Shown here piece by piece: positions 26,401 through 32,735 of a stretch of DNA of 35,144 nt. Both the position numbers and the translations under genes were made by a program. How positions within the stretch are numbered: position 1 is the stretch's first letter; every line of letters begins with the position of its first letter. Below the pieces are notes generated by a model. The model saw nothing but the letters and a program-made list of their open reading frames with translations. It was not told the origin of the DNA and made no database searches. This stretch comes from Caulobacterales bacterium (lineage in GTDB: Bacteria > Pseudomonadota > Alphaproteobacteria > Caulobacterales > Caulobacteraceae), in contig JAFKGN010000174.1 of NCBI GenBank assembly GCA_017307205.1, forward strand, positions 1-35,144, written 5' to 3'.

Positions 26401-27062
26401 AGCCGATGATCCGCAAGTTCCTGAAGTACGAGCTCGACAACTATCTGCGCGCCCGCGGCGGCGACGTGGTGGAGGAATTGCCGCTGATCCGGGTCGAGGA
26501 TCAGCCCTACATCCACTATCAGAAGGGCTCGCTGGTCATGTACCGGCTGGCCGACCAGATCGGCGAGGCGGCGGTGAACCGCGCCTTGCGGCGGATGCTG
26601 GCCGAGCACGCCTTCAAGGGCGCGCCCTATCCGACGGCGGCCGACCTGGTGGCGGCCCTGCGCGCCGAAGCCCCGGCCGACAAGCAGGCGCTGATCACCG
26701 ACCTCTTCGAGAAGATCACGATCTATGACGTGAAGGCCCGTCAGCCGAAGGCGACCAAACGCGCCGACGGCCGCTACGATGTCAGCTTCCAGGTCGAGGC
26801 GAAGAAGATCTACGCCGGCGGCAAGGGCGAGGAGACGGCCGCTCCGCTGGACGAGGTCATCGAGATTGGCGCCTTCACGGCCGAACCGGGCAAGAGAGGC
26901 TTCGACGCCTCCAAGGTTCTGACCGTCGAGCCGCGTCGCCTGCGCACTGGCGTTCAGACCGTGACCCTGGTCACCGCCGCACCGCCGGCTTTTGTCGGGG
27001 TCGACCCTTACAACACCCTCATCGACCGCAACGGCGACGACAACCTGGTCAAGGTGAACTAG
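23466..27062 (+). CDS. ABC-2 permease fused to an M1-family metallopeptidase
   Basis: A 1198-residue membrane protein. Two ABC-2 type permease halves (about 1-265 and 315-600, each with about six helices) are joined by an Ala/Pro-rich cytoplasmic linker. A further helix (TM around 573-595) leads to a large periplasmic domain with an aminopeptidase-N-like beta domain (YVIENRTAQPLREVHLRFDR) and an M1 catalytic core. The zinc motif is HEVAH (His938, Glu939, His942), with Glu962 in ALSETLAQYSALM as the third ligand and SENLGF near the substrate site. Transport and peptide hydrolysis are thus coupled in one chain; the ATPase is the gene upstream. Substrate unknown. The fusion is a recurring architecture in Proteobacteria. 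The stop overlaps the HWE kinase gene by CTAG. Confidence 0.9.
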   Translation: MFGKVAAFELRYQLRSPVFWVVAGLFFLLTFASVASDQVTVGGGGGAIHKNAAFTILQTHLIFGVLYMFVTTAFVANVVVRDDDTGFAPLIRATRIGKIDYLYGRFVGAFAAAAISFLAVPLAMMIGAMAPWLDPERVGAFVPAHYLYAYVVIALPALLVTSSLFFLLATVTRSMMLTYVGVIAFMVLWIVASIVSAKPELEKIAAYLEPFGSGALELAMRYWTATERNNALPSLTGALLWNRALALGLSVVFLAAAGFTFRFDSAAQSGKARRKAKALSAPPADAGPPNTANPHAAAPRFDRRAALAQFSARTRLDMKQVFLSPAYIVLLGLGFANAMAGLWSQVDLGLYGGAMHPVTRSLIPILEGNFSLIPIVIAIYYGGELVWRERERRTHEIVDAAPVPDWAFVAPKIMAIALVLLSTLAISVLAAVAIQIGHGYFRLELGKYLLWYILPLGYEWVLLAVLSVFAQTISPHKFIGWGLMVLYIVATTTLGNLGFEHHLYLFGTAPGVRLSDLNGQGRFWIGAWWFRLYWGAFAVMLAVLSHLLWRRGAETRLRPRLRRAPYRLVGSAGLILGGAAAVFVASGVFIFINTNVWNGYRSKIDDEKWLAAYERVLLPFEKTPQPKIVSVKLDVDIRPKAPSLETHGLYVIENRTAQPLREVHLRFDRDLEVEALQVEGAWPKQSFERFNYRIFAFDAPMRPGERRTIAFTTVRAQKGFKNRDNDTRVVGNGTFVNDIEITPGLGMSRDGLLKDRAKRRKYGLPPDLRPAKLGDPAAVQFNYLRHDSDFVTADITVSTDADQTPIAPGDKVSDRTEGGRRTARFVTEAPIIHFFSIQSARYAERKERYKNVDLTVFYHPTHSWNVERMVAAMKASLDYFQVEFSPFQFRSLRFLEFPGYANFAQSFAGTIPWSENLGFVADFRDPEKIDYVTYVGAHEVAHQWWAHQMVGADEQGATALSETLAQYSALMVMRRLHGEPMIRKFLKYELDNYLRARGGDVVEELPLIRVEDQPYIHYQKGSLVMYRLADQIGEAAVNRALRRMLAEHAFKGAPYPTAADLVAALRAEAPADKQALITDLFEKITIYDVKARQPKATKRADGRYDVSFQVEAKKIYAGGKGEETAAPLDEVIEIGAFTAEPGKRGFDASKVLTVEPRRLRTGVQTVTLVTAAPPAFVGVDPYNTLIDRNGDDNLVKVN

Positions 27063-28990
27063 GCCGCTCTACCCGTGACTTCGGCCAGGGCCTGGGTGAT
27101 CTGGCGAACGTTGTAGGGCTTGCGCACGATCGGCACGTCGAAGCCCATCGGGGCGGCCTTGTCGGCATAGCCGGTGGCGAAGACGAAGGGCGTGCCGCGG
27201 GCCGCCAGCGCGGCGGCCACGGGCGTCACCGCCTCGCCGTTGAGATTGGCGTCGAGCACGGCGGCGTCGAAGGTCTTGCTCAGCATGCCCATCGCGTCCT
27301 CCACCTCGGCCGCGCAGCCGACCACCTCGGCCCCGGCGTCGATCAGACCCTGTTCGAGTTCCAGCGACAGCAGCAGGGAGTCCTCGACGATCAGCACACG
27401 CAGGCCCACGACGCCGCGGCCGACACTCTCGGGGCCGGGCGCGGGCGCGGGCGTCGCCGCGACTTCCGCCGGTGCGGGCGGCGGGACTTCGGCGAGGGCG
27501 GCCGGCGAGGCCTGGAATTCAGCGTGTAAGCCGCTGCGGCGGTAGTCGAGGCGCACCGGACCACCAAGGTCGCGCGGCGTGACGTCTTCCAGCAGGGTGA
27601 GGCCGAAGCCGCGTCGCGCCGGCCGCACGGCGCTGGGCCCACCGGTCTCCAGCCACTCGAGGGCGAAACCGCCGGCCGCCGTCCGCCGCCAGATCACTTC
27701 CACCCGGCCCGGATCCACCGACAGGGCTCCGAACTTCAGAGCGTTGGCCGCCAGCTCGTTGAGGGCCAACGACAGGGCATTGGCCGCGCGCGGCGTCAGC
27801 AGCAGGTCCGGGCCTTCCCAACGGGTCTGGCCCGCCGCGAGGCCGCCCATCGCCGCCGCCACCACATCGCCCATGGCCGCGCCGGCCCAGCGGGTGGCCG
27901 CCAGCAGGTCGTGAGCCGAGGCCATGGCCCGCAGACGGCCGCCGAACAGCTTGAGGAAGGCGTCGAGCGAGGTGGTGCGGCGGGCGGTCTGGTTCACCAG
28001 GGATTGCACCGAGGCCAGCAGGTTGCGGACCCGGTGATCCATCTGGGCCAGCAGGGTCTCGCGCGCGTCCTCGGCCTGCTTCCGGTCGGTGGCGTCCTGC
28101 TGCACCCCAACCAGGCGAGGCGGCTCGCCGCGTTCGCCCTGCATGAAGGCGCCGCAGGCGGAGAGCCAGCGCTCTCGCCCATCGTCGGGGCGGATCCAGC
28201 GATAAACGATGTCGAGGCCGCTGCGTTCACGGATTGCGGCTTCGAAGGCTTCACGAAGCGAGGCGCGGTCGTCCGGATGGACGTGCGGGTCGAAGGCTCC
28301 GTTGTTGATGCCCTCCACGCGCCCGATCGGCATGCCGAGAACGTGCGCCAGGCGCTCATTGATGAACATCACATCGGAGCCGATCTCCCACTCGAACTCG
28401 GCCAGGCCGCCGGCCCCGAGCGCAAGTTCGAGCCGCTGGTGATCGCGCAGCCGCTCGGCCTCCGCGGCCGCGTCGTCGACCGCTTGGCGGACGGCGTCGG
28501 CTTCACGCTCCAGCTCCTCCATGGCGATCTCGGCGAGATCCCGCAGCGCGCCGAGCTCCGCCGCGCCGACGCCCGGGTGCGGCGTGTCGTCGGCGACGGC
28601 CAGCAGGCCGACCACGTCGCCTTCGCGGGTGCAGAGCGGCGCGCAGGCGTAGAAGCGCACCCAGTTGGCGGCTTCTCGCCAGGGCGCGAAGACGGGGTCG
28701 GTCTGAATGTCGGCGCTGATCCGGGCCTCGCCCAGGCGCACCATTCCATCGGCCAGGGTGCCGGCGCGGGAATAGGCGGCGTCGGGCAGGCCCACTTGGC
28801 CCCGGATGTGGATGGTCTCGCCCTGCACAAGCAAAACGGCCGCGCGGGTGACCTGCAGCGCCATGGCGGCGGTGCGGGCGATGCGATCGAAGCGAGGGTC
28901 GGGGCCGTAGCCCCGGGCGCGCAGGCGACGGACGGCCCGCAGCCGGCGGAGCTCGCGACGTCGTTCCTCGGGGGCAGCGATATCGACCAT
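27059..28990 (-). CDS. GAF-PAS HWE histidine kinase with C-terminal FAT GUY receiver
   Basis: A 643-residue cytoplasmic hybrid kinase (numbering from ATG 28990; a GTG at 29017 would add 9 residues and neither has a strong ribosome-binding site). Order: GAF domain (about 30-160), coiled coil, PAS (about 185-305), then the HWE phosphoacceptor helix MDHRVRNLLASVQSLV (His319). The HATPase has LNELAANALKFGAL and the W-x-E of HWE kinases (EWLETGG). After a Pro/Ala linker comes a receiver (about 530-640) with Asp580 (AAVLDANLNGE) and the motif TPFVFATGYADK, the FAT GUY signature of receivers tied to the alphaproteobacterial general stress response. No LOV flavin motif is seen. It is divergent from a gene with a perfect sigma-EcfG promoter, so a stress-signalling role is inferred. 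Confidence 0.88.
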   Translation of the reverse strand: MVDIAAPEERRRELRRLRAVRRLRARGYGPDPRFDRIARTAAMALQVTRAAVLLVQGETIHIRGQVGLPDAAYSRAGTLADGMVRLGEARISADIQTDPVFAPWREAANWVRFYACAPLCTREGDVVGLLAVADDTPHPGVGAAELGALRDLAEIAMEELEREADAVRQAVDDAAAEAERLRDHQRLELALGAGGLAEFEWEIGSDVMFINERLAHVLGMPIGRVEGINNGAFDPHVHPDDRASLREAFEAAIRERSGLDIVYRWIRPDDGRERWLSACGAFMQGERGEPPRLVGVQQDATDRKQAEDARETLLAQMDHRVRNLLASVQSLVNQTARRTTSLDAFLKLFGGRLRAMASAHDLLAATRWAGAAMGDVVAAAMGGLAAGQTRWEGPDLLLTPRAANALSLALNELAANALKFGALSVDPGRVEVIWRRTAAGGFALEWLETGGPSAVRPARRGFGLTLLEDVTPRDLGGPVRLDYRRSGLHAEFQASPAALAEVPPPAPAEVAATPAPAPGPESVGRGVVGLRVLIVEDSLLLSLELEQGLIDAGAEVVGCAAEVEDAMGMLSKTFDAAVLDANLNGEAVTPVAAALAARGTPFVFATGYADKAAPMGFDVPIVRKPYNVRQITQALAEVTGRAA

Positions 28991-29030
28991 CGATCCCGAC
29001 AATAGCTCTTGAAACACCTTGAGGCGAACG

Positions 29031-29064
29031 CCAGCTTATAGTGAAGCTTAAAAGCTTAAGCTGG
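29031..29064. promoter_or_regulatory. Repeated AGCTTA motifs in an 8-bp inverted repeat between HWE kinase and stress gene
   Basis: CCAGCTTA (29031-29038) and TAAGCTGG (29057-29064) are a perfect inverted repeat. Between them AGCTTA recurs at 29045 and 29053, giving three direct copies. The block ends 4 bp before the -35 of the sigma-EcfG promoter. A regulator binding here could affect both divergent genes. Confidence 0.4.
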
Positions 29065-29067
29065 ACT

Positions 29068-29092
29068 GGAACAATGCGGCGTACCTCGCGTT
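29068..29092 (+). promoter_or_regulatory. Sigma-EcfG promoter of the YqjD-like gene
   Basis: GGAAC (29068-29072), 16 nt, CGTT (29089-29092): exact consensus, 61 bp upstream of the ATG at 29154, predicting a leader of about 54 nt. Confidence 0.8.
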
Positions 29093-29153
29093 GACCCAAC
29101 GCCGCCATAGCGCTTGTCCGCAAGCGCCGTTCACCCTTGGAGGATGTTCCCCG

Positions 29154-29531
29154 ATGACCGCCGTTCCCCCTTCCGCCGTCGACGAAGCCAAGCGGTCGAA
29201 GGCCGCCGCCAAGAGCGCCGTCAATCATGCCGCGCGCAGCTTTGAAGAAACCACCGCCAGCGCCCGCGCCGATCTTGAAGACGGCTACGATCACGCCAGG
29301 TCGAGCTTCTTCGACGCTGTGAAGCGTATCGAAACCGCCCTGGCCGACGGGTTCGAAACCCTGCGCGCCCAGAGCCGCACCTACACCGACAACGCCAGCC
29401 AAGCCTATGACGACGCCTCGAAGTACGTCGTCGATCGGGTCAAGGAAAAGCCCGTGACCGCCACGCTCGCCGGTCTCGGCGTCGGGGTGCTGATCGGCTA
29501 CCTGCTCTCCAGCACCACCCACAAGCGCTGA
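29154..29531 (+). CDS. YqjD/ElaB-like (DUF883-type) tail-anchored stress protein
   Basis: A 125-residue protein. A long, charged, coiled-coil-like N-terminal region (residues 5-95: AKRSKAAAKSAVNHAARSFE and so on) is followed by KEKPVTATLAGLGVGVLIGYLL, a C-terminal Gly-rich membrane helix. This is the layout of E. coli YqjD, an RpoS-controlled inner-membrane ribosome-binding protein; that functional parallel is inference. GGAGG (29139-29143) lies 10 nt before the ATG. The gene has a perfect sigma-EcfG promoter, EcfG being the alphaproteobacterial functional counterpart of RpoS. It is followed by a YqjE-like gene. Confidence 0.8.
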   Translation: MTAVPPSAVDEAKRSKAAAKSAVNHAARSFEETTASARADLEDGYDHARSSFFDAVKRIETALADGFETLRAQSRTYTDNASQAYDDASKYVVDRVKEKPVTATLAGLGVGVLIGYLLSSTTHKR

Positions 29532-29560
29532 TCCTCAGCGGGGGCTGACAGAAGTTGATC

Positions 29561-29959
29561 GTGGAAAAGACCCTCGCGGCGCTGGCGGCTGCGGCCGCCA
29601 TCGCCGCGGCGGCGGCGGTCAGCGTCGTCGCCGCTTCATTCGCCTTGTACGCTGTGCTCGAGCCGCGCGTCGGCGCCGCTGGCGCGGCGGCTATACTTGC
29701 CGGCGTGGCGGCTCTGTTGGCCCTGATCCTCGGGCTGGTGGTCGCGCGTAAGGCCGAAGGCAAGCATCACGATCGTGGGCCGGAGGCGCACGACGTCGGC
29801 CTGATCGGCAAGGTGATGGATCTGGCCAAGGAAAAGCCGATGCTGGCGGCCGGCGTGGCTGTGGCGGCGGGCATCTTCGCGCTGCGCAATCCGGCCGTTC
29901 TGACCGCCGTGATCAGCGCCTTCGTGGCCGGCGGCAACACCACGCCGCCCAAGCGCTGA
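29561..29959 (+). CDS. YqjE/holin-superfamily-like membrane protein
   Basis: A 132-residue Ala-rich protein with two strong membrane helices near the N-terminus (about 5-30 and 38-62) and a weaker hydrophobic stretch near 94-125. Between them is a charged segment with the KEKPMLAAGVAVAAGIFAL motif, echoing the KEKPVTATLAGLG of the gene upstream. This order (DUF883-like, then a two-helix 'phage holin superfamily III' protein) parallels yqjD-yqjE. The start is taken as GTG 29561, with a weak AGAAG 6 nt upstream; TTG 29555 is possible. Transcription is probably from the same stress promoter, with a 29-bp gap. Confidence 0.65.
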   Translation: MEKTLAALAAAAAIAAAAAVSVVAASFALYAVLEPRVGAAGAAAILAGVAALLALILGLVVARKAEGKHHDRGPEAHDVGLIGKVMDLAKEKPMLAAGVAVAAGIFALRNPAVLTAVISAFVAGGNTTPPKR

Positions 29960-29981
29960 CGCTTCGACCGGGCGGGCTTTT

Positions 29982-30017
29982 AAGAACCGCTCTCAACTTA
30001 GAACCGTCTTCGAAGAC
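29982..30017. promoter_or_regulatory. Repeats in the sodB upstream region
   Basis: A direct repeat AGAACCG occurs at 29983-29989 and 30000-30006, 17 bp apart. It runs into a perfect 12-bp palindrome GTCTTCGAAGAC (30006-30017). The block lies 48 bp before the sodB ATG. It does not resemble an AT-rich Fur box. It is a candidate operator; the regulator is unknown. Confidence 0.4.
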
Positions 30018-30064
30018 TGGTCTATGAGGGAGGTCGCAAGACGTCTCCCAAGGAGTACTCCCCC

Positions 30065-30682
30065 ATGTTTATCCTCCCCGAACTGCCCTACGCCAAGGAA
30101 GCGCTTGAGCCGACGATGTCGGCCGAGACCCTGACCTTCCACCACGACAAGCACCACAACGCCTACGTCACCGTGATGAACCAGCTGCTCGAGGGCCAGT
30201 CGCCTGAAAGCCTGGAAGCGGTGATCAAGTCGGCCGGTCCGGGCAAGCTGTTCAACCAGGCCGCCCAGACCTGGAACCACGACTTCTTCTGGAACTCGAT
30301 GAGCCCCGCCAAGACCGCCCCGAGCGGCGAGCTGGCCGCGGCCATCGACGCGGCGTTCGGCAGCCTGGCCGAGCTGAAGACCAAGTTCGTCGCCGAGGGT
30401 GTCGGCCACTTTGCTTCGGGCTGGGCCTGGCTGGTCGTCGAGGGCGGCGCGCTGAAGGTCATCTCGACCCACGACGCGGCCACCACCGTGACCCAGGACG
30501 GCGTCACCCCGCTGCTGGTCTTCGACGTGTGGGAGCACGCCTACTACATCGACAAGCGCAACGACCGGAAAGCCTTCCTCGAAGCCTGGTTTGATACCCT
30601 GGCCAACTGGGACTTCGCCGCCAAGCAACTGGCTGCGTCCAAGGGCGAAGGCGAAGCCTACAGCTATCCGAAGCCGCAGTAA
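30065..30682 (+). CDS. sodB: Iron superoxide dismutase
   Basis: A 205-residue Fe/Mn-SOD, cytoplasmic (no signal), removing superoxide. Metal ligands are His26 (TFHHDKHH), His72 (TWNHDFFW), Asp154 and His158 (DVWEHAYYID). Gln68 in AAQTWNH is the Fe-type active-site glutamine, so iron is the likely metal. AAGGAG (30050-30055) lies 9 nt before the ATG. It sits among general-stress genes but has no sigma-EcfG match of its own; a palindrome and direct repeat mark its promoter region. Confidence 0.96.
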   Translation: MFILPELPYAKEALEPTMSAETLTFHHDKHHNAYVTVMNQLLEGQSPESLEAVIKSAGPGKLFNQAAQTWNHDFFWNSMSPAKTAPSGELAAAIDAAFGSLAELKTKFVAEGVGHFASGWAWLVVEGGALKVISTHDAATTVTQDGVTPLLVFDVWEHAYYIDKRNDRKAFLEAWFDTLANWDFAAKQLAASKGEGEAYSYPKPQ

Positions 30683-30709
30683 GGACAGCCGAGGAGGCGA
30701 GGTTAAGGC

Positions 30710-30734
30710 GGAACTCACCCTGCTGCCGACCGTT
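30710..30734 (+). promoter_or_regulatory. Sigma-EcfG promoter of the DUF1328 gene
   Basis: GGAAC (30710-30714), 16 nt, CGTT (30731-30734): exact consensus, starting 28 bp after the sodB stop and ending 44 bp before the DUF1328 ATG. Confidence 0.8.
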
Positions 30735-30778
30735 GATCGAGCAAGCCCTTTGGGGGGCTGAACTCAGGAGGTCGTCAA

Positions 30779-30949
30779 ATGCTCAGGTGGGCTCTCACCT
30801 TCCTCGTCGTGGCGCTCGTCGCCGCCCTGCTCGGCTTCACGTCGATCGCCGGCGGCGCGATGGAGATCGCCAAGCTGCTGTTCTACGTCTTCGTGGTGCT
30901 GTTCCTGGTCAGCCTGGTCATGCACCTCGTTCGAGGACGAGCGCCCTAG
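30779..30949 (+). CDS. DUF1328/YtjA-family small membrane protein
   Basis: A 56-residue protein with two membrane helices: [20 protein letters not shown], the [14 protein letters not shown] turn and helix, then [15 protein letters not shown]. This is the complete DUF1328 family pattern. AGGAGG (30766-30771) lies 7 nt before the ATG. It is driven by a perfect sigma-EcfG promoter, so it is a stress-induced inner-membrane peptide. Biochemical function is unknown. A second family member is cut by the right end of the window. Confidence 0.88.
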   Translation: MLRWALTFLVVALVAALLGFTSIAGGAMEIAKLLFYVFVVLFLVSLVMHLVRGRAP

Positions 30950-30975
30950 GCGTTCACCTCGACTGAAAGACCAAG

Positions 30976-31010
30976 ATCCCCGTCCCTCTCGCGAGGGGCG
31001 GGGATTTTCT
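30976..31010. terminator. Bidirectional rho-independent terminator
   Basis: ATCCCCG-t-CCCTC, loop TCGC, GAGGG-g-CGGGGAT, then TTTTCTTT on the plus strand. It separates the DUF1328 gene from the convergent phosphoesterase gene. Confidence 0.85.
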
Positions 31011-31016
31011 TTGGCC

Positions 31017-31757
31017 TCATGTCTGGAAGCGCGAAACCGCCCAGGTGCGCATCGGTTCGAAGTGCGAGCCGGTGAACTGCAGGGCGATGACGCGGATCTC
31101 CGCCTCGTCGGCCTCGATCAGGTTGAAACTCGGTGGGCAGCCACGTTCGCGCACTGACAGGGTGCCGGCCCCCACCGATTGGGTGCGGCCGTTGGCGTAC
31201 GGGAAGGCATGCACGAACGGAACGTGGATGTGGCCGCTGAGCACAAGGTCGGCGCCCGCCTCGGCGAAGGCGCGGGCCGCCGCCCCGCCGCCCCAGACCT
31301 TGGCGGTCATCGGGCCGCCGGTGATCTCCTCCAGGGGATGATGGCAGGAGACGATCTTCAGGTCACCCTGCGGCGCGGTGCGGATGGCTGCGGCGGCGTC
31401 TCGAGCCTGCCTGGCCGAGACCTGGCCCTTCGACCAGTTGAGGCGCGGCTGGGCGCCCCGGGCGCTGTTCAGCGACACCACCGTAAGGCCCTGCTTGGTG
31501 TAGCGGCCGGCGCTCGGCTCGCCGAAGGCCTGGCGGTAGCGATTCCAGGGGGTGAACACGCGGGCGTGTGGCAGGCTCTCAAGCCAGCGCTTGGCGGCGT
31601 CGAACTCCGCGCACTCGCCGAACTGGGTCAGGTCACCGGAAGCCACAATCAGGTCCAGCGGCTCGGCCGCGATCCGCTCAGCGGCGGCGGCAACGGCGCC
31701 GACATGTTCGCCGCCGAAATGAATGTCGGAAACGTGGGCGAGGCGGATCAAGCTCAT
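31017..31757 (-). CDS. Calcineurin-like metallophosphoesterase lacking the GNHD loop
   Basis: A 246-residue calcineurin-like phosphoesterase. Metal motifs are present for DxH (Asp11, His13), GDLT (Asp42), SCHHP (His139/140) and GHIH (His176, His178). The central GNH[D/E] motif, which supplies a bridging Asn and a catalytic His, is absent. The chain runs HARVFTP directly into WNRYRQAF at residues 70/71 (31545-31550), where relatives have about 15-25 residues including GNHD. The frame is continuous, so this is an in-frame deletion, not a frameshift. Activity is probably lost or changed. The start overlaps the lipid-kinase-like stop as ATGA. It is the third gene of a sigma-EcfG-driven operon. 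Confidence 0.85.
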   Translation of the reverse strand: MSLIRLAHVSDIHFGGEHVGAVAAAAERIAAEPLDLIVASGDLTQFGECAEFDAAKRWLESLPHARVFTPWNRYRQAFGEPSAGRYTKQGLTVVSLNSARGAQPRLNWSKGQVSARQARDAAAAIRTAPQGDLKIVSCHHPLEEITGGPMTAKVWGGGAAARAFAEAGADLVLSGHIHVPFVHAFPYANGRTQSVGAGTLSVRERGCPPSFNLIEADEAEIRVIALQFTGSHFEPMRTWAVSRFQT

Positions 31758-32725
31758 GCGGGCTTTGAATCCGACTTCATTAGCTTCGGTTTCAGGAGTC
31801 CGGCGAACGGAGTCTTGGGCTCATCCTCATTCTGCTCGGTCGGCGCCGGAGCCAACGCTCGGAAGGCGTTCGGTCGGTAGCGAATGCTCGCTTCCTGGCC
31901 GAGGCGGATCGACTCGCCGTCGAGAAGGGCGGGGATACGGCCCCCGGCCCAGACGCGCGCCCGCTTGCACCGGTCGACACTGACCGAAGGATCGCGCCGC
32001 CACCGGCCGGCCAGGGCGTTGACCCCCAGGCGAAAGGCTTCACGAGCATCGGCTGGGTCGATGGCGGCTGCTTCGAGATAGCCTTCGTCATCGGCCATGG
32101 CGGTGGAGACGAGTGGGCAAAGCAGGGTCAAAGCTTCGGCCTTCTCGCGGGGCTTGCCGTCCAGGGAGAAACGCAGGCGGCCCGTAAAGGCGCGGCTGAG
32201 CGCCCGACGGCCCCGCAACCAGGCCTTGCGGATGTCGCCCTCGCGCATCGCCTCGCGGGCGTCGGCCCAGAGGGCGGGTTGACCGAGGATGGCGGCGACG
32301 AAGAACAGGCGGCCATCGACTTCGCCGCCGGCGATCCGTTTTTCGACTCCATCCGTAAGGATGGCGCGCAGGGCGTCGGGCCAGCGCCGTTCGCCATAGA
32401 TGGCGTGAGGCAACATGTTCATGGTGCCGCCGGGCAAGGGAGCGATCAGCGGGCCGCGTGGCCCGGCCTGTTCGGCCGCCGCCCGGGCCGTGCCGTCGCC
32501 GGCCAGCACGATTAGCAGGTCCGGCCGTGCGGCCAATGCCGTCTTCAGGCAAGCGTCGACGCCGCCGTCCTCCTGTGGCGTCAGAACGCGCGCCTTCAAG
32601 CCGAACTCGGCCAGGATGGCGCGCACCTCGTCAGGCGCGCCGGGGCCGACCGAGCCCGAGGCGATGTTGGCCACCACCTCGACCTTGCGGATCCGCGGGC
32701 GGCTAGCCCCCCCAAAAAGCCTCAT
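31754..32725 (-). CDS. Diacylglycerol/sphingolipid kinase family protein (YegS-like)
   Basis: A 323-residue protein with the DAGK catalytic fold. The nucleotide-binding LAGDGTARAA (Gly76-Asp77-Gly78-Thr79) and PLPGGTMNMLPHAIYG (98-110) are the family signature. The C-terminal half is the beta-sandwich with GGEVDGRLFFVAAILG and RARVWAGGRIPALLDGE. Enzymes of this family phosphorylate diacylglycerol, ceramide or related lipids; the lipid cannot be deduced. No membrane helix is present, consistent with peripheral association. It is translationally coupled to the phosphoesterase gene downstream and starts 10 bp after the membrane-protein gene upstream. The three genes appear to share the minus-strand sigma-EcfG promoter at 33116-33140. 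Confidence 0.82.
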   Translation of the reverse strand: MRLFGGASRPRIRKVEVVANIASGSVGPGAPDEVRAILAEFGLKARVLTPQEDGGVDACLKTALAARPDLLIVLAGDGTARAAAEQAGPRGPLIAPLPGGTMNMLPHAIYGERRWPDALRAILTDGVEKRIAGGEVDGRLFFVAAILGQPALWADAREAMREGDIRKAWLRGRRALSRAFTGRLRFSLDGKPREKAEALTLLCPLVSTAMADDEGYLEAAAIDPADAREAFRLGVNALAGRWRRDPSVSVDRCKRARVWAGGRIPALLDGESIRLGQEASIRYRPNAFRALAPAPTEQNEDEPKTPFAGLLKPKLMKSDSKPA

Positions 32726-32735
32726 GCCAACCCGC

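Noticed and set aside
29145..29150. A GTTCC before the YqjD-like gene as a minus-strand EcfG promoter for the HWE kinase
   Set aside because: No AACG lies at the required distance, and it falls inside the ribosome-binding region of the plus-strand gene.
29951..29980. A terminator after the YqjE-like gene
   Set aside because: Only a 5-bp stem (AAGCG/CGCTT), and the following CTTTT is detached from it; too weak to call.
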